Source of the DNA: an uncultured Paludibacter sp.
GTDB taxonomy: Bacteria; Bacteroidota; Bacteroidia; Bacteroidales; Paludibacteraceae
DNA: 27,480 nucleotides
Assembly: GCA_937927845.1 (NCBI GenBank)
Contig: CALFXE010000141.1
Coordinates: 1 to 27,480, forward strand
Direction: 5' to 3'
The stretch's first letter is position 1; every line of letters begins with the position of its first letter. The notes under the pieces are model-generated. The model made no database searches. It was given only the letters and a program-made list of their open reading frames with translations, and was not told the DNA's origin. Position numbers and translations under genes: made by a program. Positions 1 to 7,900 of the stretch are shown piece by piece.

Positions 1-1029
1 GCCCGTGCAATGTCAACGAGGCGTGTGTTTGGCGGTATAAACGGCATGTATGGAACAGGTATTCAAGAGATGATTACGAGCAGTGATAAATGGGAAACAG
101 AAGATGAAATTGCCAATACTTATATGAATAATATGGGTGCTGATTATGGCAGCGATAAAAATTGGGGCGAATTTCAAACGGGATTATTGAAGACAGTCCT
201 AACTAATACCGATGTTATTATTCAACCACGTCAGAATAATACTTGGGGTGCACTCAGTCTCGACCATGTATATGAGTTTATGGGTGGATTAAACCTTGCA
301 ATTCGCAATGTTACGGGTAAAGACCCTGATGCTTATTTTGCTGATTATCGCAATCGTAATCATATGAAAATGCAGGATTTAAAGGAAGCTATAGGTGTAG
401 AGTCGCGCTCAACAGTACTAAATCCTGCTTATATAAAGGAGATGATGAAAGGTGGAGCGGGTAGTGCATCGCAGCTAACCGAAGTGGTAACCAATACCTT
501 TGGCTGGAATGTTACCAAGCCTGATGTGGTTGATAATGAGCTGTGGGATGCTTATTATGACATCTATGTAAAAGATAAATTCAATTTGGGAACTGAGACT
601 TATTTCAAGCAAACCAATCCGGAAGTATTGCAGGAAGTAACTGCTATTATGATGGAAAGTGCGCGCAAAGGCATGTGGGAAGCATCTGAAACTCAACTTG
701 TTGATATTGCTAAACTGCATACTGATTTAGTGCGTGAATTTGGCTCTTCGGGTGCAGGTTTCTCTGGTAATAATGCGAAACTGCAAAGTTTTATCAGTCA
801 GAAAATCAATCCTAAAGAAGCAGAAGCATATAATAAGCAACTACAAAAAATGAAGACATCTTCGCCTGTTACGTCTACAAATGGCAGCACAGTTTTGAAG
901 AAAGAAGAAATGTCTGTTATGGATGATAATCAGAAAAATTCCTTTAATGGAGTTATTGTTGGGTCGGTTGCACTTGCCTTATTTGTTGCTTTATTAGTTG
1001 TTTTACGTAGAAAAAGGAAGAGAAAATAA
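1..1029 (+). CDS. hmuS: HmuS-like CobN/Mg-chelatase family protein, C-terminal part (5' end outside window)
   Basis: This reading frame is open from base 1, so the gene starts upstream of the window; the first ATG (base 10) lies inside a conserved CobN-type stretch (ARAMSTRRVFGGINGMYGTG) and is not a start. About 342 residues are visible, while CobN-type proteins usually exceed 1200. The segment matches the C-terminal end of the CobN/BchH chelatase family, including the GALSLDHVYEFMGGLNLAIR-type region near residues 80-100. The last 30 residues form one hydrophobic helix followed by RRKRKRK, so the protein is tail-anchored in the inner membrane with a basic cytoplasmic tail. Soluble cobaltochelatases lack this anchor, whereas HmuS-type proteins of Bacteroidetes haem operons carry it. 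HmuS has been described as acting on haem (iron removal) rather than on cobalt insertion. The next three genes match the HmuT-HmuU-HmuV order, which supports the name. The start and the upstream receptor genes cannot be seen. Confidence 0.82.
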   Translation, partial: ARAMSTRRVFGGINGMYGTGIQEMITSSDKWETEDEIANTYMNNMGADYGSDKNWGEFQTGLLKTVLTNTDVIIQPRQNNTWGALSLDHVYEFMGGLNLAIRNVTGKDPDAYFADYRNRNHMKMQDLKEAIGVESRSTVLNPAYIKEMMKGGAGSASQLTEVVTNTFGWNVTKPDVVDNELWDAYYDIYVKDKFNLGTETYFKQTNPEVLQEVTAIMMESARKGMWEASETQLVDIAKLHTDLVREFGSSGAGFSGNNAKLQSFISQKINPKEAEAYNKQLQKMKTSSPVTSTNGSTVLKKEEMSVMDDNQKNSFNGVIVGSVALALFVALLVVLRRKRKRK

Positions 1030-1036
1030 TTCGTCT

Positions 1037-1750
1037 ATGGAGGTTATCATACAAATATTAATTCTGTTTATTATTGTCAATACTTCTTTGAAACTTAGTT
1101 TTTGGAAGTGGTGGCAGACCTTGATATTTGCAGCTATTACAGCTATTTTCATCATTTGGATACAACAATATGCAATAGGGCAGTCAAAGTTACAGTTGCA
1201 GAATTATCTGAATAACAAACAAGCTTTACAGGATATGGCTGTTCTTATAACAGCCGAATCTGCCGTTTCATTAGCTTTTTGTATTGCTACATTACGCAAT
1301 ATGTTCGGTAAAAAAGAAAAACGATGGGTGAAATTGCTCTATTGGTATCCAAGTTTATTGTTGTTTCCGGTTTTGTATTATCTACTGACACAAAGCATCT
1401 TTAGTCTGCCCGGTATCAGTTTTAGTTCAATAACCTTCATGTTTTCCGGAGCAATATTTATTGTTTTACCGGCTTTAGCATACGGTTTAAAACTTTTAAT
1501 TCCTGAAAAAGAACTTCGATTAGAAATATACTTTTTAGTCAGTTTGTTTGTGGCAATATTAGGTTTGTTAACTACCGTAGATGGTAATGTAACCTATGCA
1601 GCAGCAAAGGAACCACTTAATATTAAAGCGATTGTATATTCGGTTACTTTATTTTTACTCCTTTTTGCTATCGGTTATTTTTGGAATAAATACAAACAAA
1701 CTATTCTGGAAAAATATAGAGGAGATAAGAAAAATCGAATTCATAAATAA
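1037..1750 (+). CDS. hmuT: HmuT-like polytopic membrane protein of the haem operon
   Basis: A 237-residue protein with about six hydrophobic segments (roughly residues 3-17, 24-43, 62-83, 98-116, 128-150, 165-183 and 197-216, some short), basic loops and no enzymatic motif that I recognise. I chose the ATG at 1037, seven bases after the hmuS stop. A TTG at 998 would add 13 polar residues that overlap the basic tail of HmuS. Position between a CobN-like gene and a MotA/TolQ-like gene is the main reason for calling it HmuT; the P. gingivalis hmuYRSTUV operon has an uncharacterised membrane protein at this position. It may help anchor HmuS or complete a membrane channel with HmuU, but this is inference. 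It is almost certainly translated from the same mRNA as its neighbours. Confidence 0.62.
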   Translation: MEVIIQILILFIIVNTSLKLSFWKWWQTLIFAAITAIFIIWIQQYAIGQSKLQLQNYLNNKQALQDMAVLITAESAVSLAFCIATLRNMFGKKEKRWVKLLYWYPSLLLFPVLYYLLTQSIFSLPGISFSSITFMFSGAIFIVLPALAYGLKLLIPEKELRLEIYFLVSLFVAILGLLTTVDGNVTYAAAKEPLNIKAIVYSVTLFLLLFAIGYFWNKYKQTILEKYRGDKKNRIHK

Positions 1751-1775
1751 GATAAATAATAAAATAAAAATATAT

Positions 1776-2405
1776 ATGGAAATTATTTCAAAAACACTGT
1801 TTTGGGTCGCTAACAGTCTGTTGATACCGGACATTATCATTCTGCTTTTCTTATTTGCAAGGTCATTGTTGCTGACCGGCAGTTTTTATAATCAGTTTAT
1901 GGTAAAACGTAAAAATGACAAAATTTTGGGAGATAGCATCAAGAACATTGCATCTCTTGGTGTCGGAAACCTGAAATCCTTAGCTGCTTCATGTGAAAAT
2001 TCGCTTTTTACGCGTTACATGAACGACTTATTATCGGCACCTCAAGGTGAAGCTTATGCAGATTATTTAATTGCAAACTTTGAAAATGAGGCAGACAAAG
2101 ATCTTTCGCTGTCAAAAATGTTGGCTAAAATGGGTCCTGTACTTGGACTTATTGGAACTCTTATCGCTATGAGTCCTGCGTTGGTCGGACTTTCCACCGG
2201 TGATATATCGGGCATGGCTTACAATATGCAAGTAGTTTTTGCAACTACGGTAGTCGGGTTAGTGGTATCCGCAGTTGGGTTAGTTACCTTACAAACCAAG
2301 CAACGCTGGTATGCTAAAGATTCCAACAATCTCGATTATGTATCTCGAATTTTAACTGAACAAAAAAGCAATCAACAAGATGAGCAGAAAGAGGAGAATA
2401 AGTAA
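1776..2405 (+). CDS. hmuU: HmuU-like MotA/TolQ/ExbB proton channel family protein
   Basis: A 209-residue inner-membrane protein with three transmembrane segments: about 12-33, 115-136 and 150-171. The signature MGPVLGLIGTLIAM at 119-132, followed by a third helix rich in Thr, Val and Gly, is typical of the MotA/TolQ/ExbB family, which passes protons to power a partner protein. The cytoplasmic stretch between helices 1 and 2 is about 80 residues, as expected. The ATG at 1776 is chosen because the open frame upstream (from 1596) only overlaps hmuT out of frame. The last 26 bases overlap the next gene, so the two are probably translationally coupled. In the haem operon it presumably supplies proton-motive force to the CobN-like HmuS; that coupling is inferred from conserved gene order. 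Confidence 0.8.
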   Translation: MEIISKTLFWVANSLLIPDIIILLFLFARSLLLTGSFYNQFMVKRKNDKILGDSIKNIASLGVGNLKSLAASCENSLFTRYMNDLLSAPQGEAYADYLIANFENEADKDLSLSKMLAKMGPVLGLIGTLIAMSPALVGLSTGDISGMAYNMQVVFATTVVGLVVSAVGLVTLQTKQRWYAKDSNNLDYVSRILTEQKSNQQDEQKEENK

Positions 2406-2715
2406 ATTTTCACGCGAAGAGGATACTGATCCGCTAAGCGTAATCGTCAATTTGTTTGACGTGGCAATGGTATTTGCTGTTGCACTGATGGTTGCAATGG
2501 TGATGCACATGAATATGACGGAAGTTTTCACGCAGGAAGACTATACTATTGTCAAAAACCCCGGTAAAGACAATATGGAAATTATCACCAAAGAAGGCAA
2601 TAAGATTAATAAATATACCCCTTCAGAAGAACAAAGCAACACAAGCTCCAAAGGCAGAAGAGTAGGAATTGCTTATGAATTAGAAAACGGAGAGATTATT
2701 TATATTCCGGAGTGA
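2380..2715 (+). CDS. hmuV: HmuV-like DUF2149 protein
   Basis: A 111-residue protein with a short basic N-terminus, the motif DPLSVIVNLFDVAMVFAVAL (about 17-36) leading into a single transmembrane helix (about 25-45), and a soluble C-terminal domain of about 65 residues. This layout (one helix plus a small extracytoplasmic domain, next to a MotA/TolQ/ExbB gene) resembles ExbD/TolR partners, and DUF2149 proteins regularly follow CobN-like and MotA-like genes. An acidic residue sits just before the helix (Asp27), the position where ExbD-like proteins carry their essential Asp. The gene overlaps hmuU by 26 bases and is the last gene of the operon. A fragment of a dispersed repeat begins a few bases after its stop codon. 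Confidence 0.75.
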   Translation: MSRKRRISKFSREEDTDPLSVIVNLFDVAMVFAVALMVAMVMHMNMTEVFTQEDYTIVKNPGKDNMEIITKEGNKINKYTPSEEQSNTSSKGRRVGIAYELENGEIIYIPE

Positions 2716-2723
2716 TCCGCACC

Positions 2724-2752
2724 AATCTGCTTAAACCCGCGTTATCAGCGTT
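2724..2752. repeat. Fragment of a dispersed CGCGTT/CAGCGTT-type repeat
   Basis: The stretch contains AATCTGC, CCGCGTT and ATCAGCGTTC. The same words occur, rearranged in a longer palindromic element, at 11523-11591. It lies just after the hmuV stop and is markedly richer in GC than its surroundings. I read it as a degenerate copy of an intergenic repeat; it contains no open frame. Confidence 0.4.
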
Positions 2753-2796
2753 CCAAATATTTTTCAAAAAAACGAATACATTTCTAAAAATTGAAT

Positions 2797-2804
2797 TATA
2801 TTTG
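2797..2804 (+). promoter_or_regulatory. Bacteroidetes -7 box for the fluoride riboswitch transcript
   Basis: TATATTTG matches the Bacteroidetes -7 consensus TAnnTTTG and lies about 15 bases upstream of the fluoride aptamer, so transcription would start close to the 5' stem of the riboswitch. I see no clear -33 TTTG box at the expected distance. Confidence 0.6.
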
Positions 2805-2818
2805 CACAACAAATAGAA

Positions 2819-2871
2819 AAAGGGAATGGGACTTCCCTGAAACCGCTTGAAATATAGCTGATAGTTCCTAC
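2819..2871 (+). promoter_or_regulatory. Fluoride (crcB-motif) riboswitch aptamer
   Basis: The sequence carries the hallmark crcB-motif words in the correct order: GGGAATGGGACTTCCC (first stem-loop), then GAAACCGC, then AGCTGATAGTTCCTAC. The consensus is roughly GnGAUGG..UUCCC..AACCGCC..GCUGAUGrCUCCUAC; here the last part reads GCTGATAGTTCCTAC, a small deviation. The aptamer binds fluoride with Mg2+ and is expected to switch on the fluoride channel gene that starts 89 bases downstream. Motif order, the matching downstream gene and an overlapping terminator all agree. Confidence 0.9.
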
Positions 2872-2919
2872 TTAATGTAATCTAAAAAAGATTGTCATGA
2901 GTAGGATTTTTTATTTTAT
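2867..2919 (+). terminator. Riboswitch-controlled intrinsic terminator
   Basis: CCTACT (2867-2872) pairs with AGTAGG (2900-2905), and ATCT pairs with AGAT around an A-rich loop, giving an interrupted long hairpin followed directly by a T-run (2907-2912) and more T. The 5' arm begins with CCTAC, the conserved 3' end of the fluoride aptamer. The two structures are therefore mutually exclusive: fluoride binding should block the terminator and allow crcB transcription. Confidence 0.82.
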
Positions 2920-2959
2920 AGCCATTTAACAACAATTTTTCAAAACGAACAATACACAT

Positions 2960-3337
2960 ATGATAAAGGATATTTTGATAGTAGGAATGGGTGGTTTTAT
3001 AGGAAGTGTTGGCAGATACTTTGTTTCAAAACTAAATATTTATTGGGATTTTTTCTCTATACCGACCGGGACACTTTTAGTTAACATTATTGGAAGTTTC
3101 ATTATAGGATTTTTGACAGGCTTATCCGATAAGACTACTATTCTTTCATTAGAGATGCGATTGTTTTTAATGGTAGGGTTTGTTGGTGGATTTACGACAT
3201 TCTCATCATTTACTAATGAAAACTTAACACTTATTCATAATGGACAATTATTGACAATGTTATTATATACCGGATTAAGTGTTTTTTTAGGTTTTATAGC
3301 TGTGTGTTTAGGATATGCTTTAAGTAATTTGTTGTAA
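2960..3337 (+). CDS. crcB: Fluoride channel FluC/CrcB
   Basis: A 125-residue protein with four transmembrane segments, the usual length for the family (about 120-130). FluC exports toxic fluoride as a dual-topology dimer in the inner membrane. Family signatures are present: GGFIGSVGRY near the N-terminus (11-20), PTGTLLVNIIGSFIIG (35-50, with the pore Asn at 42) and GGFTTFSSF (76-84), which carries the phenylalanines and Ser/Thr that line the fluoride path. The ATG at 2960 lies in an A-rich leader downstream of a fluoride riboswitch and its terminator, which independently supports the function. It appears to be a single-gene transcript; the following gene has its own promoter. Confidence 0.95.
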   Translation: MIKDILIVGMGGFIGSVGRYFVSKLNIYWDFFSIPTGTLLVNIIGSFIIGFLTGLSDKTTILSLEMRLFLMVGFVGGFTTFSSFTNENLTLIHNGQLLTMLLYTGLSVFLGFIAVCLGYALSNLL

Positions 3338-3370
3338 ATATGATTAGTAAAACAGAATAAAATATCATGC

Positions 3371-3386
3371 TTAATCATTTGATTAA
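3371..3386. promoter_or_regulatory. Palindromic operator 1 (in front of the TetR gene)
   Basis: TTAATCATTTGATTAA is a perfect inverted repeat, TTAATCA-TT-TGATTAA. Its reverse complement is base-for-base the element at 4843-4858, and the copy at 9242-9257 differs from that at one base. It lies just upstream of the -33 region of the TetR promoter. A 16-bp palindrome of this kind is typical of a TetR-family binding site, so autoregulation is likely. Confidence 0.75.
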
Positions 3387-3390
3387 AATA

Positions 3391-3423
3391 TTTGTTTGAA
3401 TCAAAAGACTTTTATTATCTTTG
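3391..3423 (+). promoter_or_regulatory. Promoter of the TetR gene
   Basis: TATCTTTG at 3416-3423 matches the Bacteroidetes -7 box TAnnTTTG. TTTG occurs at 3391-3394 and 3395-3398, bracketing the usual -33 spacing. Transcription would start near 3430, 17 bases before the ATG at 3447. Confidence 0.7.
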
Positions 3424-3446
3424 CACCGTAAATAACATTCAACGCA

Positions 3447-4070
3447 ATGGAAAACAAAAAAGTTGACACTACCACCGAAGAAAAGATAAAGGAAGCCGCA
3501 AGAACCATATTTCATAAAAAAGGTTATGCTGCAACACGCACAAGAGATATCGCCGAAGAAGCGGGTATTAACCTTGCTTTACTCAATTATTATTTTCGAA
3601 GCAAAGAAAAGTTGTTTGATATCATCATGTTTGAAACTGTTTCCGGTTTTTTTCAACGTATGGTGTCTGTCTTGAATGATGAACATAGTAGTTTAGATCA
3701 GAAAGTGGAAGTTATTGTTTCAAATTATATTGATTTTGTGACCAAAGAGCCTTGTATTCCAATTTTTATATTAAGTGAGTTACGTGGTAATGCAAGTGGA
3801 TTATTAGAAAGACTACCATACAAACAGATAATATTCAGTTCTGTTTTTCTTAAACAATATCAAGAGGCCGTTGAAGAAGGAGAAATTACAGAACCTAATC
3901 CATTACAATTTTTAATTAACTTATTGGGATTAGTCATTTTTCCATTTATCGCCAAACCCTTACTGCAAGAAGTTAGTGGAGCAAATGAGATACAATTTGA
4001 TAAGATGATGCAGGAGCGTAAAAAACTGATACCTGTTTGGGTAAAAGCAATGAAGAAAGGGAAGATATAA
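3447..4070 (+). CDS. TetR/AcrR family transcriptional regulator
   Basis: A 207-residue regulator with a standard TetR N-terminal DNA-binding domain: helix 1 about residues 11-26 (KIKEAARTIFHKKGYAATRT), then the helix-turn-helix TRDIAEEAGINLALLNYYFRS at about 32-52, followed by KEKLF. The C-terminal part (60-207) is helical and divergent, as usual for a ligand-binding and dimerisation domain; the ligand cannot be predicted. The same palindrome occurs before this gene, before the giant activase gene and before the TolC/exporter operon, so I infer that it represses all three units and is relieved by a small molecule. It shares a transcript with the FNR-like gene 27 bases downstream. Confidence is high for the family and moderate for the regulon. 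Confidence 0.93.
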   Translation: MENKKVDTTTEEKIKEAARTIFHKKGYAATRTRDIAEEAGINLALLNYYFRSKEKLFDIIMFETVSGFFQRMVSVLNDEHSSLDQKVEVIVSNYIDFVTKEPCIPIFILSELRGNASGLLERLPYKQIIFSSVFLKQYQEAVEEGEITEPNPLQFLINLLGLVIFPFIAKPLLQEVSGANEIQFDKMMQERKKLIPVWVKAMKKGKI

Positions 4071-4097
4071 AGTTAAACAATATTTAAAATATCTATA

Positions 4098-4790
4098 ATG
4101 ATAACATATTTTGTAAGGAAAATCACAACATCCTTAAAAGTAACTAAGATAATTGAAGAGGCACCCAATACTTTTACTTTTAAATTTGAAGTTCCAAACA
4201 ATATTAAATGGGAACCGGGTGCGTATGCACATTTTATTAGTTCTGATTTTAAAAGTGGACAGAAAATGATAAAAGGATTGATGAGAGAGTTATCAATCAT
4301 GACCCACCCATCTGAAAATGAGCTTGGATTTACAACACGTATTCGAGAAAATCCGTCTGACTTTAAAAAAGCTCTGCAAAATTTAAATGTTGGTGATGAA
4401 ATCCGATGTTTTAAAATAGCTAATCATATCAAAAATGTGAATAACAATAAACCTATTGTTTTAATAAGCATGGGAGTGGGTATTGCGACTTTACGCCCAA
4501 TATTATTAGAATATCTATCTAATACTAAAAAGGTGTTTATTACAAATATTAATATAGATGGAAGTGGTTTTTTTGTTTATAAAGAAGAACTTGATAATCT
4601 ACCTAAAGCATATATTAAGAATCATTTTGTTAAAAACAGGAATGACCTTTATCAGGCAATAGATGAAACTCTTACAAATATGGAAAATGTGTATTATATC
4701 GTAGGTTCATCAGCGTTTAACAAAGCAATAGGCAATTATTTATTAAAGACCGGAGTTCATAAAAAATCAATAGTTTTTGACAAGAGATAA
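4098..4790 (+). CDS. Ferredoxin-NADP reductase-like FAD/NAD(P)-binding oxidoreductase
   Basis: A 230-residue cytoplasmic protein with the two-domain layout of the FNR superfamily. The FAD-binding barrel (about 1-105) contains PGAYAHF (40-46) and RELSIMTH (63-70), the counterpart of the flavin-binding RxYS motif, with Tyr replaced by Leu. The nucleotide-binding domain starts near 119 with VLISMGVGIATLRPIL, the counterpart of the usual GGxGxTP. The end has VGSSAF in place of the common CGP motif. There is no cysteine cluster for iron-sulphur binding. It probably moves electrons between NAD(P)H and a partner protein. Lying 27 bases after the TetR gene and just before the activase-type reductase, it could feed electrons to that protein; this partnership is inference. 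Confidence 0.78.
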   Translation: MITYFVRKITTSLKVTKIIEEAPNTFTFKFEVPNNIKWEPGAYAHFISSDFKSGQKMIKGLMRELSIMTHPSENELGFTTRIRENPSDFKKALQNLNVGDEIRCFKIANHIKNVNNNKPIVLISMGVGIATLRPILLEYLSNTKKVFITNINIDGSGFFVYKEELDNLPKAYIKNHFVKNRNDLYQAIDETLTNMENVYYIVGSSAFNKAIGNYLLKTGVHKKSIVFDKR

Positions 4791-4842
4791 AATAATCGCT
4801 AAATTTATATCCTATACTGCAGAATATTTTTTTACTCTAATA

Positions 4843-4858
4843 TTAATCAAATGATTAA
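4843..4858. promoter_or_regulatory. Palindromic operator 2 (in front of the activase-like gene)
   Basis: TTAATCAAATGATTAA is a perfect inverted repeat and is exactly the reverse complement of operator 1 at 3371-3386. It lies 51 bases before the ATG at 4910, where it would overlap or abut the -33 region. I see no perfect TAnnTTTG box here; TAAGTTTT at 4880-4887 is the closest candidate. Confidence 0.72.
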
Positions 4859-4909
4859 AATAAATGAATAAATGAGCTTTAAGTTTTAAAATGTTTGAGT
4901 ACAAAAGTG

Positions 4910-7900
4910 ATGAATTACGAGAATAGACCACATATAAACAATAAAAAATACAACCAAATAAACATCGGACTTGACGTAGGTTCTACTACCTTAAAAGTAG
5001 TTGTTACAGATAGTTCTTACAATATTATTTACAAAGAATACCGCCGACATTATGCCGATATTAACGGAACTTTAAATAAGGTTCTTTTTGAAATGCAGAA
5101 TAAATTAGGTGATTTATCTGCTAAACTTTCTATTACAGGCTCAGCAGGAATGGGACTTTCGGAAAGGTATAATATCCCATTTTGTCAGGAAGTTGTAGCA
5201 TCATGTGAAGTTATTTACAAGCATTTCCCGGAAATAACAAGTTTTGTCGATATAGGTGGCGAGGATTCAAAAATGATATTTTTCGAAGAAGGGAAAACGC
5301 CTGATATTCGCATGAATGGTAGTTGTGCAGGTGGTACCGGTTCTTTTATTGATCAAATGTGTGCATTGCTGAATATCGAAATGGATGAGTTGAATTCTCT
5401 TGCAGAAAATGCTGATACCATCTATCCGATAGCTTCGCGTTGCGGTGTGTTTTCAAAAACCGATGTTCAAAATTTATTAGCCCGGAATGTTAATAAAGCA
5501 GATATTGCCGCTTCTGTATTGCATGCGGTTAGTATGCAGGTGATTACATCCCTCGCTCGTGGGCATAAGCTTGAATCCAAGATTTTTCTGTGTGGAGGTC
5601 CGTTTACTTTTATCCCCTCACTTAGCAAAACTTTTATTAATGTTACAAAACTCAAAACCGAAGATGTGATTATCCCTGAAAGCTCTGAAGTTATTCCTGC
5701 TTGGGGTGCTTCTATTTTGGCAGAGAAAAATCAGGAAGCTAAACTAATATCAGAATATATATCCATTCTCAACAAGAAGAGAAAAAGAACTTTCAACCTC
5801 GATACAAACTATTTAAGACCTTTATTTACAGATAATAATGAATATGAAGAATGGAAATATTCAAAAGAGAAGTATAAAATAAAACGTATCAATATCAATG
5901 ATTTAACAAATTCCAATTGCTTTATCGGTATTGATAGTGGCTCGACAACTACAAAAATTGTAGTAACCGATGAAAATGGAAAAGTCTTCTTTGAGCATTA
6001 TGCAAAAAATGAAGGCTTGTCCTTAAACGCTGTTGCCATTGGCTTACAAAAGCTTTTAAAGCAAACCCGACAAGCCAATTTAGAAATGAAAGTTTTAGGT
6101 AGCTGCGTTACAGGCTATGGCGAAGATTTGATGAAAAAGGCATTTCAGCTCGATTTTGGTATGGTCGAAACCATTGCTCACTATATGGGTGCTTATCATT
6201 TTGATAAAGAAATTTCTTTTATCTTGGATATTGGAGGTCAGGATATGAAGGCAGTATTTATTGAGAACGGCATTATCAAACGCTTGGAAATCAATGAGGC
6301 TTGTTCTTCGGGTTGTGGTTCTTTTATCGAAACTTTTGCTAATTCACTCAATTATTCTGTTCCAGATTTCTCTCTAATAGCTTTGGAATCGAAACGTCCG
6401 TGCGACTTGGGAACACGTTGTACTGTGTTTATGAATTCAAAAGTGAAACAAGCACAGCGGGAAGGCGCAAGTGTTGCCGATATTTCAGCAGGTTTGGGCT
6501 ATTCGGTTATTGGTAACTGCCTTAATAAAGTACTGAAACTGAAAGACTATAAAGAGTTAGGCGACCATATTATGGTTCAAGGTGGTACGTTTCGCAACCT
6601 CTCTGTTCTTCGTGCTTTAGAGTTAGAAATTGGAAAAGAAGTAATGGTAACCGATGCTCCTGAATTGATGGGTGCTTATGGTGCTGCATTATATGCTCGC
6701 AAGAAATTTGCCGACAAGCAAACCGTTCCTGTTGATTTAGCGGAAATGGCTCAAGTAAAAAGATATGATACCTCAAAATCAGTTTGTCGGGGATGTGAGA
6801 ATAATTGTACTGTAACTCATTTCAAATTTGAAACAGGAGAACGATTTTACGCTGGTAATAAATGCGAAAAAATCTTTAGCAATTCCGGCGATATGGTTAT
6901 AAAAGGAGTAAATATGCATGAAGAAAAGTACGAGCTGCTTTTCGACCGTCCCGTATTAGAAAGCAATAATACCCTCACTCTTGGAATTCCACGCATATTA
7001 GGCATCTATGAAAATTATCCTTTTTGGCATACCTTATTTACTGAATTAGGAATCCGATTGGTGCTGTCTGATAAATCAACTATGAAGATGTTCGAATCGG
7101 GTATTGGGACGGTGATGGCTGATAATATCTGTTTCCCTGCAAAGCTCTCTCATGGACATATTTACAACCTGATTGACAAGAAAGTTGATCGAATTTTTAT
7201 GCCTTATGTTGTGTTTGAAGATAAAAATGATGAGCAAACAAATAATAGCTATAACTGCCCGATAGTAACCGGATATTCGGATGTTATAAAAAGCTCCATC
7301 AATCCGGAAAAGAATTTTAATATTCCGATAGATGCACCAACTTTTACTTTTGCAGATAAAAAGCTGATGAAAAGAGCTTGTGAAAAATACTTACAATCCC
7401 TTTTGTCTGATATTGACACAACTAAAATTGACAAAGCATTTAACAAAGCACTTAAAGCTCAGAAAGGGTATGAAGACGAACTAAACCTCAGAGCTAAAGA
7501 TATTCTTGAAGATGCAGTCGCAGAAAATCGCTTGGTTATTCTGCTTGCCGGTCGCCCTTATCATATTGATCCTCTTATTCAGCATAAGATTGCAAATATG
7601 ATTACCGATTTCGGTGCCGATGTGATCACGGAAGATATTGTTCGTGATTTACAAGTAGATACCGATAAAGTTCAAAGCGTAATGCAGTGGGAATATACCA
7701 ATCGTGTTTTTAAATCTGCACTGTGGGCAGCAAACGAAGCTCCGGCGAATGTCAGTTATGTGCAAATCACATCGTTTGGTTGTGGTCCCGATGCTTTTAT
7801 TTTGGATGAGGTGAATGATATCTTGCATCGAAACGGAAAAAACACTACGATAATCAAGGTTGATGATATAAACAACATTGGCTCAACGCGTTTAAGAATT

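Noticed and set aside
1..1029. Cobaltochelatase CobN of vitamin B12 synthesis
   Set aside because: The C-terminal membrane anchor and the following MotA/TolQ-like and DUF2149 genes fit the HmuS type; no B12 genes are seen. It cannot be fully excluded without upstream sequence.
998..1036. TTG start for the HmuT-like gene, 13 codons before ATG 1037
   Set aside because: It would overlap the basic tail of HmuS and add polar residues before the first membrane helix; ATG 1037 gives a normal membrane-protein start.
1596..1775. N-terminal extension of the HmuU-like protein
   Set aside because: It is the HmuT coding sequence read in another frame, and family homology begins at ATG 1776.
4895..4909. 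TTG start of the activase-like gene
   Set aside because: An ATG follows five codons later at 4910, and no homology requires the extra residues.
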